64,000 bases of DNA from Acinetobacter corruptisaponis (lineage in GTDB: Bacteria > Pseudomonadota > Gammaproteobacteria > Pseudomonadales > Moraxellaceae), in the NCBI RefSeq assembly GCF_030053775.1, contig NZ_CP125669.1:2165962-2229961 (forward strand), written 5' to 3'. Positions 26,780 to 36,526 of this stretch are shown here, in pieces. Below the pieces are notes generated by a model that worked only from the letters and a program-made list of their open reading frames with translations, had not been told where the DNA came from and made no database searches. Position 1 is the stretch's first letter. Each line of letters begins with the position of its first letter. The translations under genes and the position numbers were made by a program.

Positions 26780-27482
26780 GTTGATATTCTCCTTGAGTGT
26801 GCAGCAATGTTTGCTCAACAATTTTGTAGGATGCATTGATATGACGATGCATCAGCATTTCGGCGAGTTCACCGTCACCATCAGCAATCGCATCTAAAAT
26901 GCGGATATGTTCGTCCCAAGCCTTACTTGGACGATCAGGGGTATTTGAAAACTGGATTCGATACATACGGATGAGGTGATACAGCTCATCACATAACATT
27001 TTTTCTAAGGTTTTGTTGCCACTACTTTTAATAATGCAGTAATGGAAATCGTCTTGACCTTCTTGTAGGTAATAACCCTTACCTGCTTTAAAATTTTCAT
27101 CTTCGGCATGCATGCGCAACACGTCACGCAAGGCTAGAATTTGTTTTTTATCAATATGCTGTGCCGCCAATTTACAGGCCAGACCCTCTAATGAAGCCCG
27201 AATCTGGTACAACTCTTTAAACTGTTGTAATGAAAGCGAAACCACCCTAGCACCGACATGGGCAGTACGTTCAACCAGCTTCTGCCCTTCCAGACGATGA
27301 ATCGCTTCCCGTAGTGGACCACGACTAATACCATAAATCCGTGCCAACTCAGGTTCTGAAATCTTGCTACCTGCGGGAATCTGTCCAAGTACGATTGCCG
27401 ATTGAATTTGCTTGAATACGTGTTCCGTCAAGGTCATTCCCTGACTTGTGCTGATGGCTTGTGGAACAAGGGTATCTTGCAT
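26772..27482 (-). CDS. GntR-family (FadR subfamily) regulator of the 2-methylcitrate operon
   Basis: A transcription factor with an N-terminal winged helix ([22 protein letters not shown], then [25 protein letters not shown]) and a C-terminal FCD ligand domain ([44 protein letters not shown]). I choose ATG 27482 because the promoter at 27541-27513 would start transcription near 27506, making ATG 27503 almost leaderless. The result is 236 aa. Two identical palindromic operators flank the promoter, implying autorepression and control of prpB-prpC-acnD, with a methylcitrate-cycle intermediate as likely inducer (inferred). Confidence 0.88.
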   Translation of the reverse strand: MQDTLVPQAISTSQGMTLTEHVFKQIQSAIVLGQIPAGSKISEPELARIYGISRGPLREAIHRLEGQKLVERTAHVGARVVSLSLQQFKELYQIRASLEGLACKLAAQHIDKKQILALRDVLRMHAEDENFKAGKGYYLQEGQDDFHYCIIKSSGNKTLEKMLCDELYHLIRMYRIQFSNTPDRPSKAWDEHIRILDAIADGDGELAEMLMHRHINASYKIVEQTLLHTQGEYQHG

Positions 27483-27494
27483 ATTGTCGACAAT
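27483..27494. promoter_or_regulatory. GntR operator 1
   Basis: Perfect palindrome ATTGTCGACAAT lying between the predicted transcription start and the gntR ATG. The half-sites fit the FadR-subfamily T-N-G-T-N-N-N-A-C-N-A pattern. Confidence 0.75.
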
Positions 27495-27512
27495 CTCTAC
27501 CATTTTTATGAT

Positions 27513-27541
27513 TTTATAACGAGATATAAGAAAAATTGCAA
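27513..27541 (-). promoter_or_regulatory. Promoter of gntR-prpB-prpC-acnD
   Basis: On the minus strand TTGCAA (27541-27536), 17-base spacer, TATAAA (27518-27513). It is enclosed by the two operators, so repressor bound at both would block or loop it. Confidence 0.7.
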
Positions 27542-27545
27542 TAGG

Positions 27546-27557
27546 ATTGTCGACAAT
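27546..27557. promoter_or_regulatory. GntR operator 2
   Basis: Second identical palindrome ATTGTCGACAAT, centred 63 bases from operator 1 (six helical turns), just upstream of the -35 element. Confidence 0.75.
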
Positions 27558-27923
27558 AAAAAAGACTGATCTGGTCAACCATATTCCCTTGAGGCACCAT
27601 GAAAGCTAATTAAAACTAAATAGAAATCCATATTAAAACAATATAAAACAAATAATTATAATAATAAATTTCCTGTTTTCGATTTTAACTTATCTCTCTT
27701 TTTCATTATTTAGGCTTTCTATCTTACGACGATGGTATGACAGCCTGATTGTAAACAATCCTTATCATGAGTCCATTCTCCACAAAATTTGTAAGTAAAT
27801 ACTGCACTAGAAATGCAAATAACAGCGTGCTTCATATTGGCTTTATTGGTACATTATTGGGCATCTGGAGCAACGCTCCTCAAGACACATCCATGCCCCT
27901 TGTTGAATAAAAGGACATTGTTA
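27558..27923. other. Spacer between gntR and tyrB promoters
   Basis: 366 bases, AT-rich. The only structure I see is a dyad, GATTGT-AA-ACAATC, at 27747-27760, possibly a regulator site for tyrB. A good ribosome site AAAGGAC lies at 27911-27917. Confidence 0.4.
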
Positions 27924-29129
27924 ATGTTTCAACATATCCCACCTTATGCAGGCGATCCAATTCTCTCTTTGATGGAGCAGTTCAACACTGATCCACGCGC
28001 TGAAAAGGTTAATCTTAGTATCGGTTTGTACTATAACGAAGACAGTATTGTTCCACAGCTAGATACCATTATCGAAGCGCAAAAACGTATTGCACCTAAA
28101 AATACCCAAACCAAGCTCTATCTTCCAATGGAAGGTTTCAAACCTTATCGTGAGGCGATTCAGGCGTTGTTGTTTGGTGCAAATAGTCCAGCAGTTCAGC
28201 AGGGTCGTGCTGTAACAATCCAGACATTGGGTGGTTCAGGTGCATTAAAGGTCGGTGCGGACTTCTTAAAAACCTATTTCCCAAATTCAGAGGTCTGGGT
28301 GAGTCAGCCAACTTGGGATAACCATGTTGCTATTTTCAATGGCGCGGGAATCAAGAGTCATTTCTACCCATATTTTGATGCCAAAACGCGTGGCGTTGAC
28401 TTTGATGGCATGTTGTCAACACTGAAAACATTGCCTGAGCAAAGCATTGTGTTGTTACATCCTTGCTGCCATAACCCAACGGGTGCAGATCTCAATCCAG
28501 CCCAATGGGATCAGGTCATCGCGATATTAAAAGAACGCAACTTAATTCCATTCCTCGATATCGCCTATCAAGGTTTTGGTGATGGTATGGAGCAAGATGC
28601 CTATGCAATCCGTGCTTTAGACCAGGCAAGCTTAAACTTTATTGTCAGCAACTCATTCTCTAAAATCTTCTCACTTTATGGTGAGCGTGTGGGCGGCTTA
28701 ACCTTTGTATGTGATGATGCTGAAGCAGCACAATGCACATTTGGTCAGTTAAAGGCAACCGTACGCCGCAACTATTCTAGCCCACCAACTACTGGTGCAT
28801 GGCTGGTTGATCAGGTCTTAAATGACACCGACTTAAACCAACAATGGCAGGATGAAGTCAAAGAGATGCGTGAACGTATTATTAAAATGCGTAGCATCCT
28901 CAAAGATGAGTTGACTAAAGCATTGCCAGAACGTGACTTTAGCTACCTTGTCAATCAAAAAGGTATGTTTAGCTACACAGGTTTGACTGCTGAGCAAGTG
29001 GATACTTTACGTGAAGACTATGCAATCTATCTGGTGCGTAGTGGTCGTATCTGCGTTGCGGGTTTAAACATGAATAATGTGTATAAAGTTGCACAAGCGA
29101 TGGCGGAAGTGTTGGCAAAATCTGCTTAG
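27924..29129 (+). CDS. tyrB: Aromatic amino acid / aspartate aminotransferase (TyrB/AspC type)
   Basis: A 401-aa PLP-dependent class I aminotransferase. Start at ATG 27924 ([20 protein letters not shown]), which has AAAGGAC before it. Motifs are [50 protein letters not shown] near 190, [15 protein letters not shown] near 220, and the PLP-lysine motif [17 protein letters not shown] near 248. [10 protein letters not shown] near the end supplies the substrate arginine. It transaminates aromatic and dicarboxylic amino acids in the cytosol. In Acinetobacter capsule neighbourhoods a tyrB gene is typically found here. Confidence 0.92.
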   Translation: MFQHIPPYAGDPILSLMEQFNTDPRAEKVNLSIGLYYNEDSIVPQLDTIIEAQKRIAPKNTQTKLYLPMEGFKPYREAIQALLFGANSPAVQQGRAVTIQTLGGSGALKVGADFLKTYFPNSEVWVSQPTWDNHVAIFNGAGIKSHFYPYFDAKTRGVDFDGMLSTLKTLPEQSIVLLHPCCHNPTGADLNPAQWDQVIAILKERNLIPFLDIAYQGFGDGMEQDAYAIRALDQASLNFIVSNSFSKIFSLYGERVGGLTFVCDDAEAAQCTFGQLKATVRRNYSSPPTTGAWLVDQVLNDTDLNQQWQDEVKEMRERIIKMRSILKDELTKALPERDFSYLVNQKGMFSYTGLTAEQVDTLREDYAIYLVRSGRICVAGLNMNNVYKVAQAMAEVLAKSA

Positions 29130-29161
29130 AATCCCCTTGCGGAGCTATAATCGCTCCTCAT

Positions 29162-29180
29162 CCCCCTTTTTCAAAGGGGG
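29162..29180 (+). terminator. Rho-independent terminator of tyrB
   Basis: CCCCCTTT (29162-29169), 3-base loop, AAAGGGGG (29173-29180), then CTTTTT, 33 bases after the tyrB stop. Confidence 0.85.
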
Positions 29181-29199
29181 ACTTTTTAATGAAAATGGT

Positions 29200-29215
29200 T
29201 GTTTCACGTGGAACA
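29200..29215. promoter_or_regulatory. parS: parS centromere-like site (ParB binding)
   Basis: TGTTTCACGTGGAACA matches the near-universal 16-base parS consensus (TGTTTCACGTGAAACA / TGTTCCACGTGGAACA) with both half-sites in accepted forms. It lies inside a longer dyad (about 29193-29222, AATGGT...ACCATT) followed by a T-run, so it could also form a terminator hairpin. No other full match was noticed in the window. parS sites mark the origin-proximal chromosome and nucleate ParB-ParA segregation complexes. Confidence 0.85.
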
Positions 29216-29378
29216 ACCATTTTTTATTACCTATAATAATGAAATCACTTGTATTGCTTGAAATCAATACATCTAATTAAGGCAGTTATAAAAGGGATGA
29301 AATCTGTATCTATAGTTGTTCAAGCCAGTCAAGTCTTTGTATACTGCAAGGCATTTAAAACCACTGTGTAAATAAAAA

Positions 29379-30749
29379 ATGACTCAACTCACCTGCTTTA
29401 AAGCCTATGATATTCGTGGCAAACTTGGTACAGAACTCAACGAAGAAATTGCCTATAAAATTGGACGTGCCTATGGACAAATTTATCAACCTAAAAAGGT
29501 CGTAATTGGTTGTGATATCCGTTTGAGTAGTGAGGGCTTAAAACAAGCCACTATTCGCGGTTTAAATGATGCAGGTGTCAATGTTTTAGATTTGGGTATG
29601 ACAGGCACAGAAGAAGTCTATTTTGCAGCGTTTCATTTAGATGTTCAGGGTGGCATTGAAGTCACGGCGAGCCATAACCCAATGGATTATAATGGTATGA
29701 AATTGGTGCGTGAAAATGCACGTCCCATTAGTGCTGATACAGGTTTAAAAGAGATACAGGCACTGGCTGAATCAGGTGAATTTGCAGAGGTTGAACAAAA
29801 AGGCACAACTGAAAACTATAATATCTTGCCTGAGTTTATTGACCATTTACTCACTTATATTGACCCACAAAAAATTAAGCCACTTAAACTTGTGGTGAAT
29901 GCAGGAAATGGTGCCGCAGGTCATGTCATTGATGCCATTGAACAAAAATTCCAACAACTAAATATCCCTGTTGAGTTTATTAAAATTCATCACGAAGCGG
30001 ATGGAACTTTCCCAAATGGGATTCCTAACCCAATCTTAATCGAAAACCGTGATAGTACCCGTGATGCTGTACTTGCGCATAAGGCAGATATGGGGATTGC
30101 ATGGGATGGTGATTTTGACCGTTGCTTCCTGTTTGATGAAAAAGGACAGTTTATTGAGGGGTATTACATCGTTGGTTTATTGGCTCAAGCATTCTTGATC
30201 AAGCAATCAGGCGAAAAAATCGTACATGATCCTCGTCTTGTCTGGAATACCTTTGATATTGTCGACCAATATCAAGGCATCGCGGTACAGTCAAAATCAG
30301 GTCATGCCTTTATTAAGGATGTGATGCGTGAACATAATGCTGTTTACGGTGGAGAGATGAGTGCACATCACTATTTCCGTGATTTTGCTTATTGTGATAG
30401 CGGCATGATTCCATGGTTACTGACTATTGCTTTATTATCAGAGACAGATCAAACACTTTCAACATTGGTTCAAAATATGATTGCCAAATTTCCATGTAGC
30501 GGTGAAATCAACTTTAAAGTCGTTGATACTCAAGCAACCGTTCAAAAGATTTTTGATCATTATGCTGACCAAAATCCACAGGTTGATCGTACTGATGGGG
30601 TTAGCCTTGATTTTGGTGCATGGCGTTTAAATGTACGCGCCTCGAATACTGAACCTTTATTGCGTTTAAATATTGAAAGTCGTGCTGATCAGAATCCACA
30701 ACCAATGCAACATTATGTAGGTGAATTAACCAATTTAATCCAAGCTTAA
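29379..30749 (+). CDS. pgm: Phosphomannomutase/phosphoglucomutase
   Basis: A 456-aa alpha-D-phosphohexomutase converting glucose-6-P/glucose-1-P (and mannose analogues), feeding GalU and RmlA. The phosphoserine loop is [15 protein letters not shown] near residue 96, the metal loop is [12 protein letters not shown] near 240, the sugar loop is [13 protein letters not shown] near 325, and the phosphate-binding loop is [14 protein letters not shown] near 425. The length and sequence style are those of ManB/CpsG. It is convergent with galE at the end of the K locus, as in other Acinetobacter. Confidence 0.92.
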   Translation: MTQLTCFKAYDIRGKLGTELNEEIAYKIGRAYGQIYQPKKVVIGCDIRLSSEGLKQATIRGLNDAGVNVLDLGMTGTEEVYFAAFHLDVQGGIEVTASHNPMDYNGMKLVRENARPISADTGLKEIQALAESGEFAEVEQKGTTENYNILPEFIDHLLTYIDPQKIKPLKLVVNAGNGAAGHVIDAIEQKFQQLNIPVEFIKIHHEADGTFPNGIPNPILIENRDSTRDAVLAHKADMGIAWDGDFDRCFLFDEKGQFIEGYYIVGLLAQAFLIKQSGEKIVHDPRLVWNTFDIVDQYQGIAVQSKSGHAFIKDVMREHNAVYGGEMSAHHYFRDFAYCDSGMIPWLLTIALLSETDQTLSTLVQNMIAKFPCSGEINFKVVDTQATVQKIFDHYADQNPQVDRTDGVSLDFGAWRLNVRASNTEPLLRLNIESRADQNPQPMQHYVGELTNLIQA

Positions 30750-30761
30750 TCTGAATCAGCT

Positions 30762-30798
30762 AAAAAGTGATTCCTGTAAATTATAGGAATCGCTTTTT
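30762..30798. terminator. Terminator between convergent pgm and galE
   Basis: 14-base arms (30762-30775 and 30785-30798) with one G-U pair and flanking A/T runs, usable in both directions. Confidence 0.8.
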
Positions 30799-30839
30799 TA
30801 AAACACACCTTTCAGTGTTGAATAATATCAATTGGCTTG

Positions 30840-31859
30840 CTAACTCTTATAGCCATTTGGATTTTGCTTTTGCCAATTCCAGCTGTCTGCCAACATATCC
30901 TCTAAGGTATATTGAGGTCGCCAACCTAGTTCATTTTTTGCTCGAGAAGCGTCAGCATAAAAGGCTGCTAAATCCCCAACTCTTCGATGAACAAACTCTG
31001 TCGGAATCACAATTCTATTTACTTTTTCAAAGGTTTCTTTTATTTGTAAAACTGAAATTGGAATGCCAGTTCCAATATTCCACGCCCGACATCCCTGCTG
31101 ATCCAAGCGATTGGTTACTGCTAAAACATGCGCCTTGGCTAAATCAACAACATGGATAAAATCTCGTTCACATGTTCCATCCGCAGTTGGATAGTCACTT
31201 CCAAAAATTGAAAGCTTTTCACGTCGCCCAATAGCAACCTGAGTGACATAAGGCATCAAATTATTTGGTGTTCCTTGTGGATCCTCCCCAATTTGACCAC
31301 TTTGATGAGCCCCTACTGGATTAAAATAGCGCAATAACGCAATCGACCACCGCATTTCAGCTAACGCGATTTTTTGTAACATTTGCTCAATCATCAATTT
31401 TGTATAGCCATAATTATTATTTGGTAAACTCAATGGCATATCTTCTTGATATGGCGATGGGTTTAATTCACCATAAACCGTTGCCGATGAACTAAATACC
31501 AGTGTAAATACACCTGCTTTTTCCATCGACTTCATTAACTGAATACTGCCAGCAATATTATGATCAAAATAGGTCAATGGAATCTTTTGACTCTCACCGA
31601 CTGCTTTTAAACCCGCAAAATGAATTACCGCATCAATCTTATGTTCCTGAAAAACTTGATCAAGTTCCTTTTCAAAGCGAATATCACCTTGTACAAAAAC
31701 CAAAGTTTTGTTGGTTAATTGCTGGACACGATTTAATGACTCTTCAGAACTATTCGATAAATTATCAAATACAATGACTTCGTGTCCTGCATTCAGTAAT
31801 TCAACACAAGTATGAGAACCAATATAGCCAGCGCCACCTGTCACTAGAATCTTAGCCAT
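30840..31859 (-). CDS. galE: UDP-glucose 4-epimerase (GalE/Gne1)
   Basis: A 339-aa SDR-family epimerase. The NAD loop is [16 protein letters not shown] at residues 5-20, the catalytic serine region is FSSSATVYG near 122, and the Y-x3-K motif is [13 protein letters not shown] near 147. [16 protein letters not shown] near 215 is conserved. It interconverts UDP-Glc and UDP-Gal, possibly also the N-acetyl forms. It overlaps the pgi stop by 8 bases and is the last gene of the K-locus operon. Confidence 0.93.
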   Translation of the reverse strand: MAKILVTGGAGYIGSHTCVELLNAGHEVIVFDNLSNSSEESLNRVQQLTNKTLVFVQGDIRFEKELDQVFQEHKIDAVIHFAGLKAVGESQKIPLTYFDHNIAGSIQLMKSMEKAGVFTLVFSSSATVYGELNPSPYQEDMPLSLPNNNYGYTKLMIEQMLQKIALAEMRWSIALLRYFNPVGAHQSGQIGEDPQGTPNNLMPYVTQVAIGRREKLSIFGSDYPTADGTCERDFIHVVDLAKAHVLAVTNRLDQQGCRAWNIGTGIPISVLQIKETFEKVNRIVIPTEFVHRRVGDLAAFYADASRAKNELGWRPQYTLEDMLADSWNWQKQNPNGYKS

Positions 31860-33525
31860 CTGTTTTTCCTAATAATATTTTAAGTAGACCTTGAGTTGAG
31901 GTATCAAATCCAGATAAATCACCTTGTTCACCATTTAAAATAGGTAAAAGTTGATTGGCAATTTCTTTACCCTTTTCGACACCCCATTGGTCAAAAGGAT
32001 TAATATTCCATAACACTGATTGTACAAACACTTTATGTTCATACAATGCGATCAGCATCCCTAAGCTATAGGGATTCAACTCTTTTAATAGAATGGTTGA
32101 GCTCGGTTGATTACCTTCATATTGCTTATAACTAGGCAAATCTTTCAGCTCATCGGCTGAGAGTGCCTGATTGCCAAATGCAAGCAAACGAGATTGTGCC
32201 AAGCAATTGGACAATGCTAAATGGTGCTGTTCTACCAATGCATCCGCATTTTTTGCGTAAGTGAATTGATTTGAATTATACCGTTTTACGGGGGCAATAA
32301 AATCGCAGCTGACTGAGTGTGTGCCTTGATGTAACAGTTGATAAAAGGCATGTTGTGCATTGGGACCCACTTCACCCCATACAATCGGACAGGTGGATGT
32401 ATCAACTTTCTCACCGTTACGCTGAATGGATTTACCATTAGACTCCATCTCAAGCTGTTGTAAATATGCGGCGAAATATTTCAATCGACCATCATAGGGA
32501 AGTACAGCATGAGTTTGAATATTGAGGAAATTATTATTCCAAGCACCTAATAACCCCATTAGTACGGGGATGTTTTGTTGAAATGGTGCAGTCTGGAAAT
32601 GCTGATCGATGGCATAAGCGCCTGCTAATAATTGCTTAAATCCATTTATACCAATGGTTAATGCTATTGGTAAACCAATACATGACCAAAGCGAATAACG
32701 ACCACCAACCCAATCCCATAGTAATAATTGATTCTCTGGTGCGATGCCCCACGCAGTCATCTTGTCTGGTTTTGTAGAAACACCAATAAAATGATGCTTG
32801 AGTATGGTATCATCTGCATTTAATGTTTTTTCCAGCCACTGGCGTGCAGTTTGTGCATTGGAAAGCGTATCAATCGTACCAAAAGACTTGGACGAGATAA
32901 TGAACAGCGTTGTTTCGGGTCTTAATTGATGAAGTAAATCAGAGAGCTGACTGCCATCCATGGTTGAAACAAAGTGAACATCCAGTGGTTTAGCTGTTGC
33001 AACCTTGTAGTCACAAAGCGCATGGGTCACCATTAAAGGACCTAAATCTGACCCCCCTACTCCAATATTCACCACATCCTTAATCACTTCACCAGTTGCA
33101 CCACGATATTGCCCCGCATGAATTTTTTCAACCAATGCATACATACGCTCTAGTTCGGTATGAACCTGTTGGTTTGTGGCTACAAAACTTTGACTATTTT
33201 TTGGTCGCCGTAAAGCCCAATGCATGACTGCACGCTGTTCAGTATAATTGATTTGTTCTGATGAAAATAACTTTTTAATCCATTTTGCTAAATCTTGTGT
33301 TTGGGCGAATGCGATCAACTCATCCAATATTTTCTGGTTGATTCGATGCTTACTAAAATCTAAAACGATTTGATCATATTCAGCTGAAAACTTCTGAAAA
33401 CGCAAAGGATCAAGAGCAAATAATTGGTTTAGGTGAGTCTCTTTCACTTGTTCTTGTAAGTTCTTTAGATTTTCTAATATAACCTCTTGGTCTTTTACTA
33501 AAAATGGATGGATATTCTTTAACAT
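31852..33525 (-). CDS. pgi: Glucose-6-phosphate isomerase
   Basis: A 557-aa cytosolic isomerase linking fructose-6-P and glucose-6-P. Signatures are [15 protein letters not shown] near 153, [13 protein letters not shown] near 208, [17 protein letters not shown] near 270, and the C-terminal [15 protein letters not shown] near 505. Length is slightly above E. coli Pgi (549). Position galE-pgi-ugd-galU is the conserved precursor module at the end of Acinetobacter K loci. Stop-to-start spacing with ugd is 2 bases. Confidence 0.95.
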   Translation of the reverse strand: MLKNIHPFLVKDQEVILENLKNLQEQVKETHLNQLFALDPLRFQKFSAEYDQIVLDFSKHRINQKILDELIAFAQTQDLAKWIKKLFSSEQINYTEQRAVMHWALRRPKNSQSFVATNQQVHTELERMYALVEKIHAGQYRGATGEVIKDVVNIGVGGSDLGPLMVTHALCDYKVATAKPLDVHFVSTMDGSQLSDLLHQLRPETTLFIISSKSFGTIDTLSNAQTARQWLEKTLNADDTILKHHFIGVSTKPDKMTAWGIAPENQLLLWDWVGGRYSLWSCIGLPIALTIGINGFKQLLAGAYAIDQHFQTAPFQQNIPVLMGLLGAWNNNFLNIQTHAVLPYDGRLKYFAAYLQQLEMESNGKSIQRNGEKVDTSTCPIVWGEVGPNAQHAFYQLLHQGTHSVSCDFIAPVKRYNSNQFTYAKNADALVEQHHLALSNCLAQSRLLAFGNQALSADELKDLPSYKQYEGNQPSSTILLKELNPYSLGMLIALYEHKVFVQSVLWNINPFDQWGVEKGKEIANQLLPILNGEQGDLSGFDTSTQGLLKILLGKTDG

Positions 33526-33527
33526 AA

Positions 33528-34787
33528 TTAGCGCCCCACTCCCATATAAGCAAAACCTTGTGATTTTACATATTGTGGATTATAGATATTACGACCATCC
33601 AGAAGCAAAGGATGTGCCATTAATTTTAATAATTCTTTGAAGTCTGGACTCCAATATTGCTTCCATGCCGTTAGAACACATAAACCATGTACATTTTCTA
33701 CAGCCTCATATACATCTTGACACAAGACAAGATTATTCCGCTTCCCATAAATTGCTTCAATTTCATCTAAGGCCTGCGGATCATGTAAACGTACGGTTAC
33801 ACCTTGCGCCCATAAGGCCTCTAACATTTGGTGAATTGGAGAATGCTGAACACTAGAAGTATTTTCTTTAAAGGAAGCCCCCCAAATTGCGATTGTCTTT
33901 CCATGCAAATCGCCATGATAATAATTCCATAACTTACGAAATAAAAGCTCTTTTTGTTGCTCATTGATTTCCCAAACTTGCGCCAATAATTGACTTTTAA
34001 CCCCTGTATTCGCAACCGTATTTGCCAGAGTCAAAATATCATGGGAGAAATTTTCTCCTCCAAAACCAGTACCTGGGGCTAAGTACGCTGAACCAATCCG
34101 ATTATCAGCAATCATTCCCTGACGCACAGATAAAATATCAATTCCTAACTTTTCCGCAACAACAGCAAGATCATTAATATAACTGATTCGCGTTGCTAAC
34201 ATACCAGAAATGCTTAATTTGGTAAATTCGGCATCCAGAATTGGCATAAATAAATAATGATGGTCCAAAGGGAAAAATGGTCTCAATAATTCTTTAACCT
34301 TTTTTTGTACTTCCGTCTGGGTACATCCAACAATCAATTGTTTAGCCTGTGTCAGGCTTTGTAAAGCATTTCCCTCTTGAATTATATCAGGTAGATAGAC
34401 CCAATCATCATCATTCAATATTTGTTTAAATTTTTCAGTACGTTGCAAACCAAAGGTTGATGCGTTAATCATTAATTTTGGATGGATAATTGGACGTTGC
34501 TTGAGATTATTCAACAACTCAAAAACTTGGCTTTCCTGTGTTTGATTAAAACTAAAGAAATAGGCATCAATCTCTAAAGGCACACTAAAAAAATCACAAT
34601 AATGCAGGAAACCACTTTCTACTTGCTGATCCAATAAACGACTCACACTTTCATCATAAAATGAATATTGAACCGCGTCGGTAGTGATCTTTGAATGGGT
34701 ACACCAATAAACAAAATGTCCAGATTCAGATAGTAAGGCAGACATCACTCCTGCATATAAGGTCTTACCAAATATTGCAATTTTCAT
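33528..34787 (-). CDS. ugd: Divergent UDP-glucose 6-dehydrogenase homologue lacking the catalytic Cys
   Basis: A 419-aa protein with the three-domain plan of UDP-glucose dehydrogenases. [28 protein letters not shown] near 194 is the central helix region; [18 protein letters not shown] and [10 protein letters not shown] lie at the C-terminal end. Two key motifs are altered: the N-terminal nucleotide loop reads [12 protein letters not shown] instead of G-x-G-x-x-G, and the catalytic GFGGSCFPKD reads [10 protein letters not shown], with Asn in the place of the nucleophile Cys. Family position is clear, but classical four-electron oxidation to UDP-GlcA is doubtful from these residues. A variant mechanism, other substrate or a structural role is possible. 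Confidence 0.8.
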   Translation of the reverse strand: MKIAIFGKTLYAGVMSALLSESGHFVYWCTHSKITTDAVQYSFYDESVSRLLDQQVESGFLHYCDFFSVPLEIDAYFFSFNQTQESQVFELLNNLKQRPIIHPKLMINASTFGLQRTEKFKQILNDDDWVYLPDIIQEGNALQSLTQAKQLIVGCTQTEVQKKVKELLRPFFPLDHHYLFMPILDAEFTKLSISGMLATRISYINDLAVVAEKLGIDILSVRQGMIADNRIGSAYLAPGTGFGGENFSHDILTLANTVANTGVKSQLLAQVWEINEQQKELLFRKLWNYYHGDLHGKTIAIWGASFKENTSSVQHSPIHQMLEALWAQGVTVRLHDPQALDEIEAIYGKRNNLVLCQDVYEAVENVHGLCVLTAWKQYWSPDFKELLKLMAHPLLLDGRNIYNPQYVKSQGFAYMGVGR

Positions 34788-34803
34788 AATGATAAACCTT
34801 AAA

Positions 34804-35679
34804 CTACAAAGCTAATTCCTGAATTAAACCCTTAAACGCTTCACCTAATTTTGGATGTTCAATACCATAATGCAGTACGGCTTTAAGATAACCAATTTTA
34901 CTACCACAGTCGAAAGTCTGCCCTTTCATACGATACGCTTCAACGGTTTCAATTTGCTGTAAGGCCGCAATCGCATCTGTCAGTTGAATTTCATTTCCTG
35001 CACCACGAGGCGTATTTTCCAATAAAGGCATAATCTCAGCAGGTAGAATATAACGTCCTACTACAGATAAATTTGAGGGGGCAATTCCAACAGCAGGCTT
35101 TTCCACAATACCTTGCATCGCAACACTTTCACCCTCTTGTGGTGAAATGGTTACGTTAACAATACCATATTGATCGACTAAATGATCAGGCACAGCTTCC
35201 ACCATAATTTGTGCAGCTTGAGACTGTTCAAAACGCTGGATCATGAGGGATAAGTCATTTTCACTAGATCGATTTTTTACCAGAACATCAGGGAGTAACA
35301 CCGCAAATGCTTCATTACCGACAATATCTTTGGCACATAACACTGCATGACCTAATCCTAAAGGTTGCGGTTGGCGTACACTCACCACACTCACATGCTT
35401 AGGTAAAATATCAGTAATTTCCTTGAGTAAATCAAATTTATTTTTTTGCTCTAAAGTTGTTTCTAACTCAAAGTTACGATCAAAATAGTTCTCAATTGAT
35501 GCCTTAGACGAATGCGTCACCAAAATAATTTGTTCAATCCCTGCTTCTACCGCTTCCCGTACCACATATTCAATTGCTGGACGATCTACAACAGTGACCA
35601 TTTCTTTTGGAATCGACTTACTAGCAGGTAAAAAACGGGTTCCCAAACCAGCAACAGGTAGAATAGCTTTTTTAATCAT
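34804..35679 (-). CDS. galU: UTP-glucose-1-phosphate uridylyltransferase
   Basis: A 291-aa nucleotidyltransferase making UDP-glucose. The catalytic loop is LPVAGLGTRFLPASKSIPKEM at residues 7-27, with VDRPAIEYVV, QPQPLGLGHAVLCA near 103, the metal region LLPDVLVKN near 128, and VEKPAVG near 193. The uridine-binding and length features are those of bacterial GalU. It sits between itrA and ugd as in other K loci. Confidence 0.95.
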   Translation of the reverse strand: MIKKAILPVAGLGTRFLPASKSIPKEMVTVVDRPAIEYVVREAVEAGIEQIILVTHSSKASIENYFDRNFELETTLEQKNKFDLLKEITDILPKHVSVVSVRQPQPLGLGHAVLCAKDIVGNEAFAVLLPDVLVKNRSSENDLSLMIQRFEQSQAAQIMVEAVPDHLVDQYGIVNVTISPQEGESVAMQGIVEKPAVGIAPSNLSVVGRYILPAEIMPLLENTPRGAGNEIQLTDAIAALQQIETVEAYRMKGQTFDCGSKIGYLKAVLHYGIEHPKLGEAFKGLIQELAL

Positions 35680-35691
35680 AATTTAAAATCT

Positions 35692-36306
35692 TTACTTTAC
35701 AATAGAATTGGATTGTGAACCAGTGAAACGACTTGCACCAACTGCTTGATCTGGCGCATTAACCCCTTCCCTCTTCAACATAACATCAACGGTTTTAACC
35801 ATAATTTTAAAATCTAATAATATATTACGATTTTCTACATATTGGACATCTAAATCAAATTTTTCTTCCCATGACAAGTTATTGCGTCCACTCACTTGTG
35901 CTAACCCTGTCATTCCAGGTTTAACTTCATGACGACGCATTTGATTAGGAGTATAATGTTCCAAAAATTCAGGCATTTGTGGACGAGGGCCAACTATACT
36001 CATGTCACCTTTTAGTACATTGAATAATTGGGGCATTTCATCAAGTGTCGTTGCACGCAATTTTTGGCCAAATGGAGTAATACGTTGCTCATCTGGCAAT
36101 AAATTACCTTGTTGATCCAATGCATTTTTCATTGATCTAAATTTAATCATCTTAAAAATTTTACCATCTTTTCCTGGGCGTTCCTGACAAAAAAAGATAG
36201 GTGAACCTAAATGTTTACGCACTTTATAAGCAACAAATAGAAAAATTGGACTCAGGAGTAGAATTGCAATTGATGCAACAACAATATCAACAAGCCTTTT
36301 CATCAT
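35692..36306 (-). CDS. itrA: Initiating sugar-phosphate transferase (small PHPT, ItrA type)
   Basis: A 204-aa monotopic phosphoglycosyl transferase that puts the first sugar-1-phosphate on undecaprenyl phosphate. One N-terminal membrane helix (residues 7-28) is followed by FFCQERPGKDGKIFKMIKFRSM, the D-E dyad TTLDEMPQLFNVLKGDMSIVGPRP near 92, and VKPGMTGLAQVSGRN near 132. It lacks the additional membrane domain of WbaP/WcaJ, as usual for Acinetobacter ItrA proteins. It defines the first sugar of the K unit. The 220-base spacer 36307-36526 upstream has no evident signal. Confidence 0.9.
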   Translation of the reverse strand: MMKRLVDIVVASIAILLLSPIFLFVAYKVRKHLGSPIFFCQERPGKDGKIFKMIKFRSMKNALDQQGNLLPDEQRITPFGQKLRATTLDEMPQLFNVLKGDMSIVGPRPQMPEFLEHYTPNQMRRHEVKPGMTGLAQVSGRNNLSWEEKFDLDVQYVENRNILLDFKIMVKTVDVMLKREGVNAPDQAVGASRFTGSQSNSIVK

Positions 36307-36526
36307 AGCAGCCCCACATAGTTTTTATGACTTGCAACAAAATGCTAAAAGTATCATTACAAAACAGTAGTTCGATATTACATCTAACACAAGTTAAGTT
36401 AATCCTACTTAATCACTCTGTTTAACCACAACATAATCTAAACTCAAAATTTTACCACAAATTCCAATTTTTTAGATCATACTGGCCCTAAATTGAGAAA
36501 GTCATTACCTCTTTTAAAGAACCTAA

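Noticed and set aside
27813..27923. 36-codon N-terminal extension of tyrB
   Set aside because: No ribosome site at the upstream ATG, and the family starts at the ATG at 27924, which has one.
30767..31159. 130-codon plus-strand frame after pgm
   Set aside because: Begins inside the pgm terminator and then runs antisense to galE.
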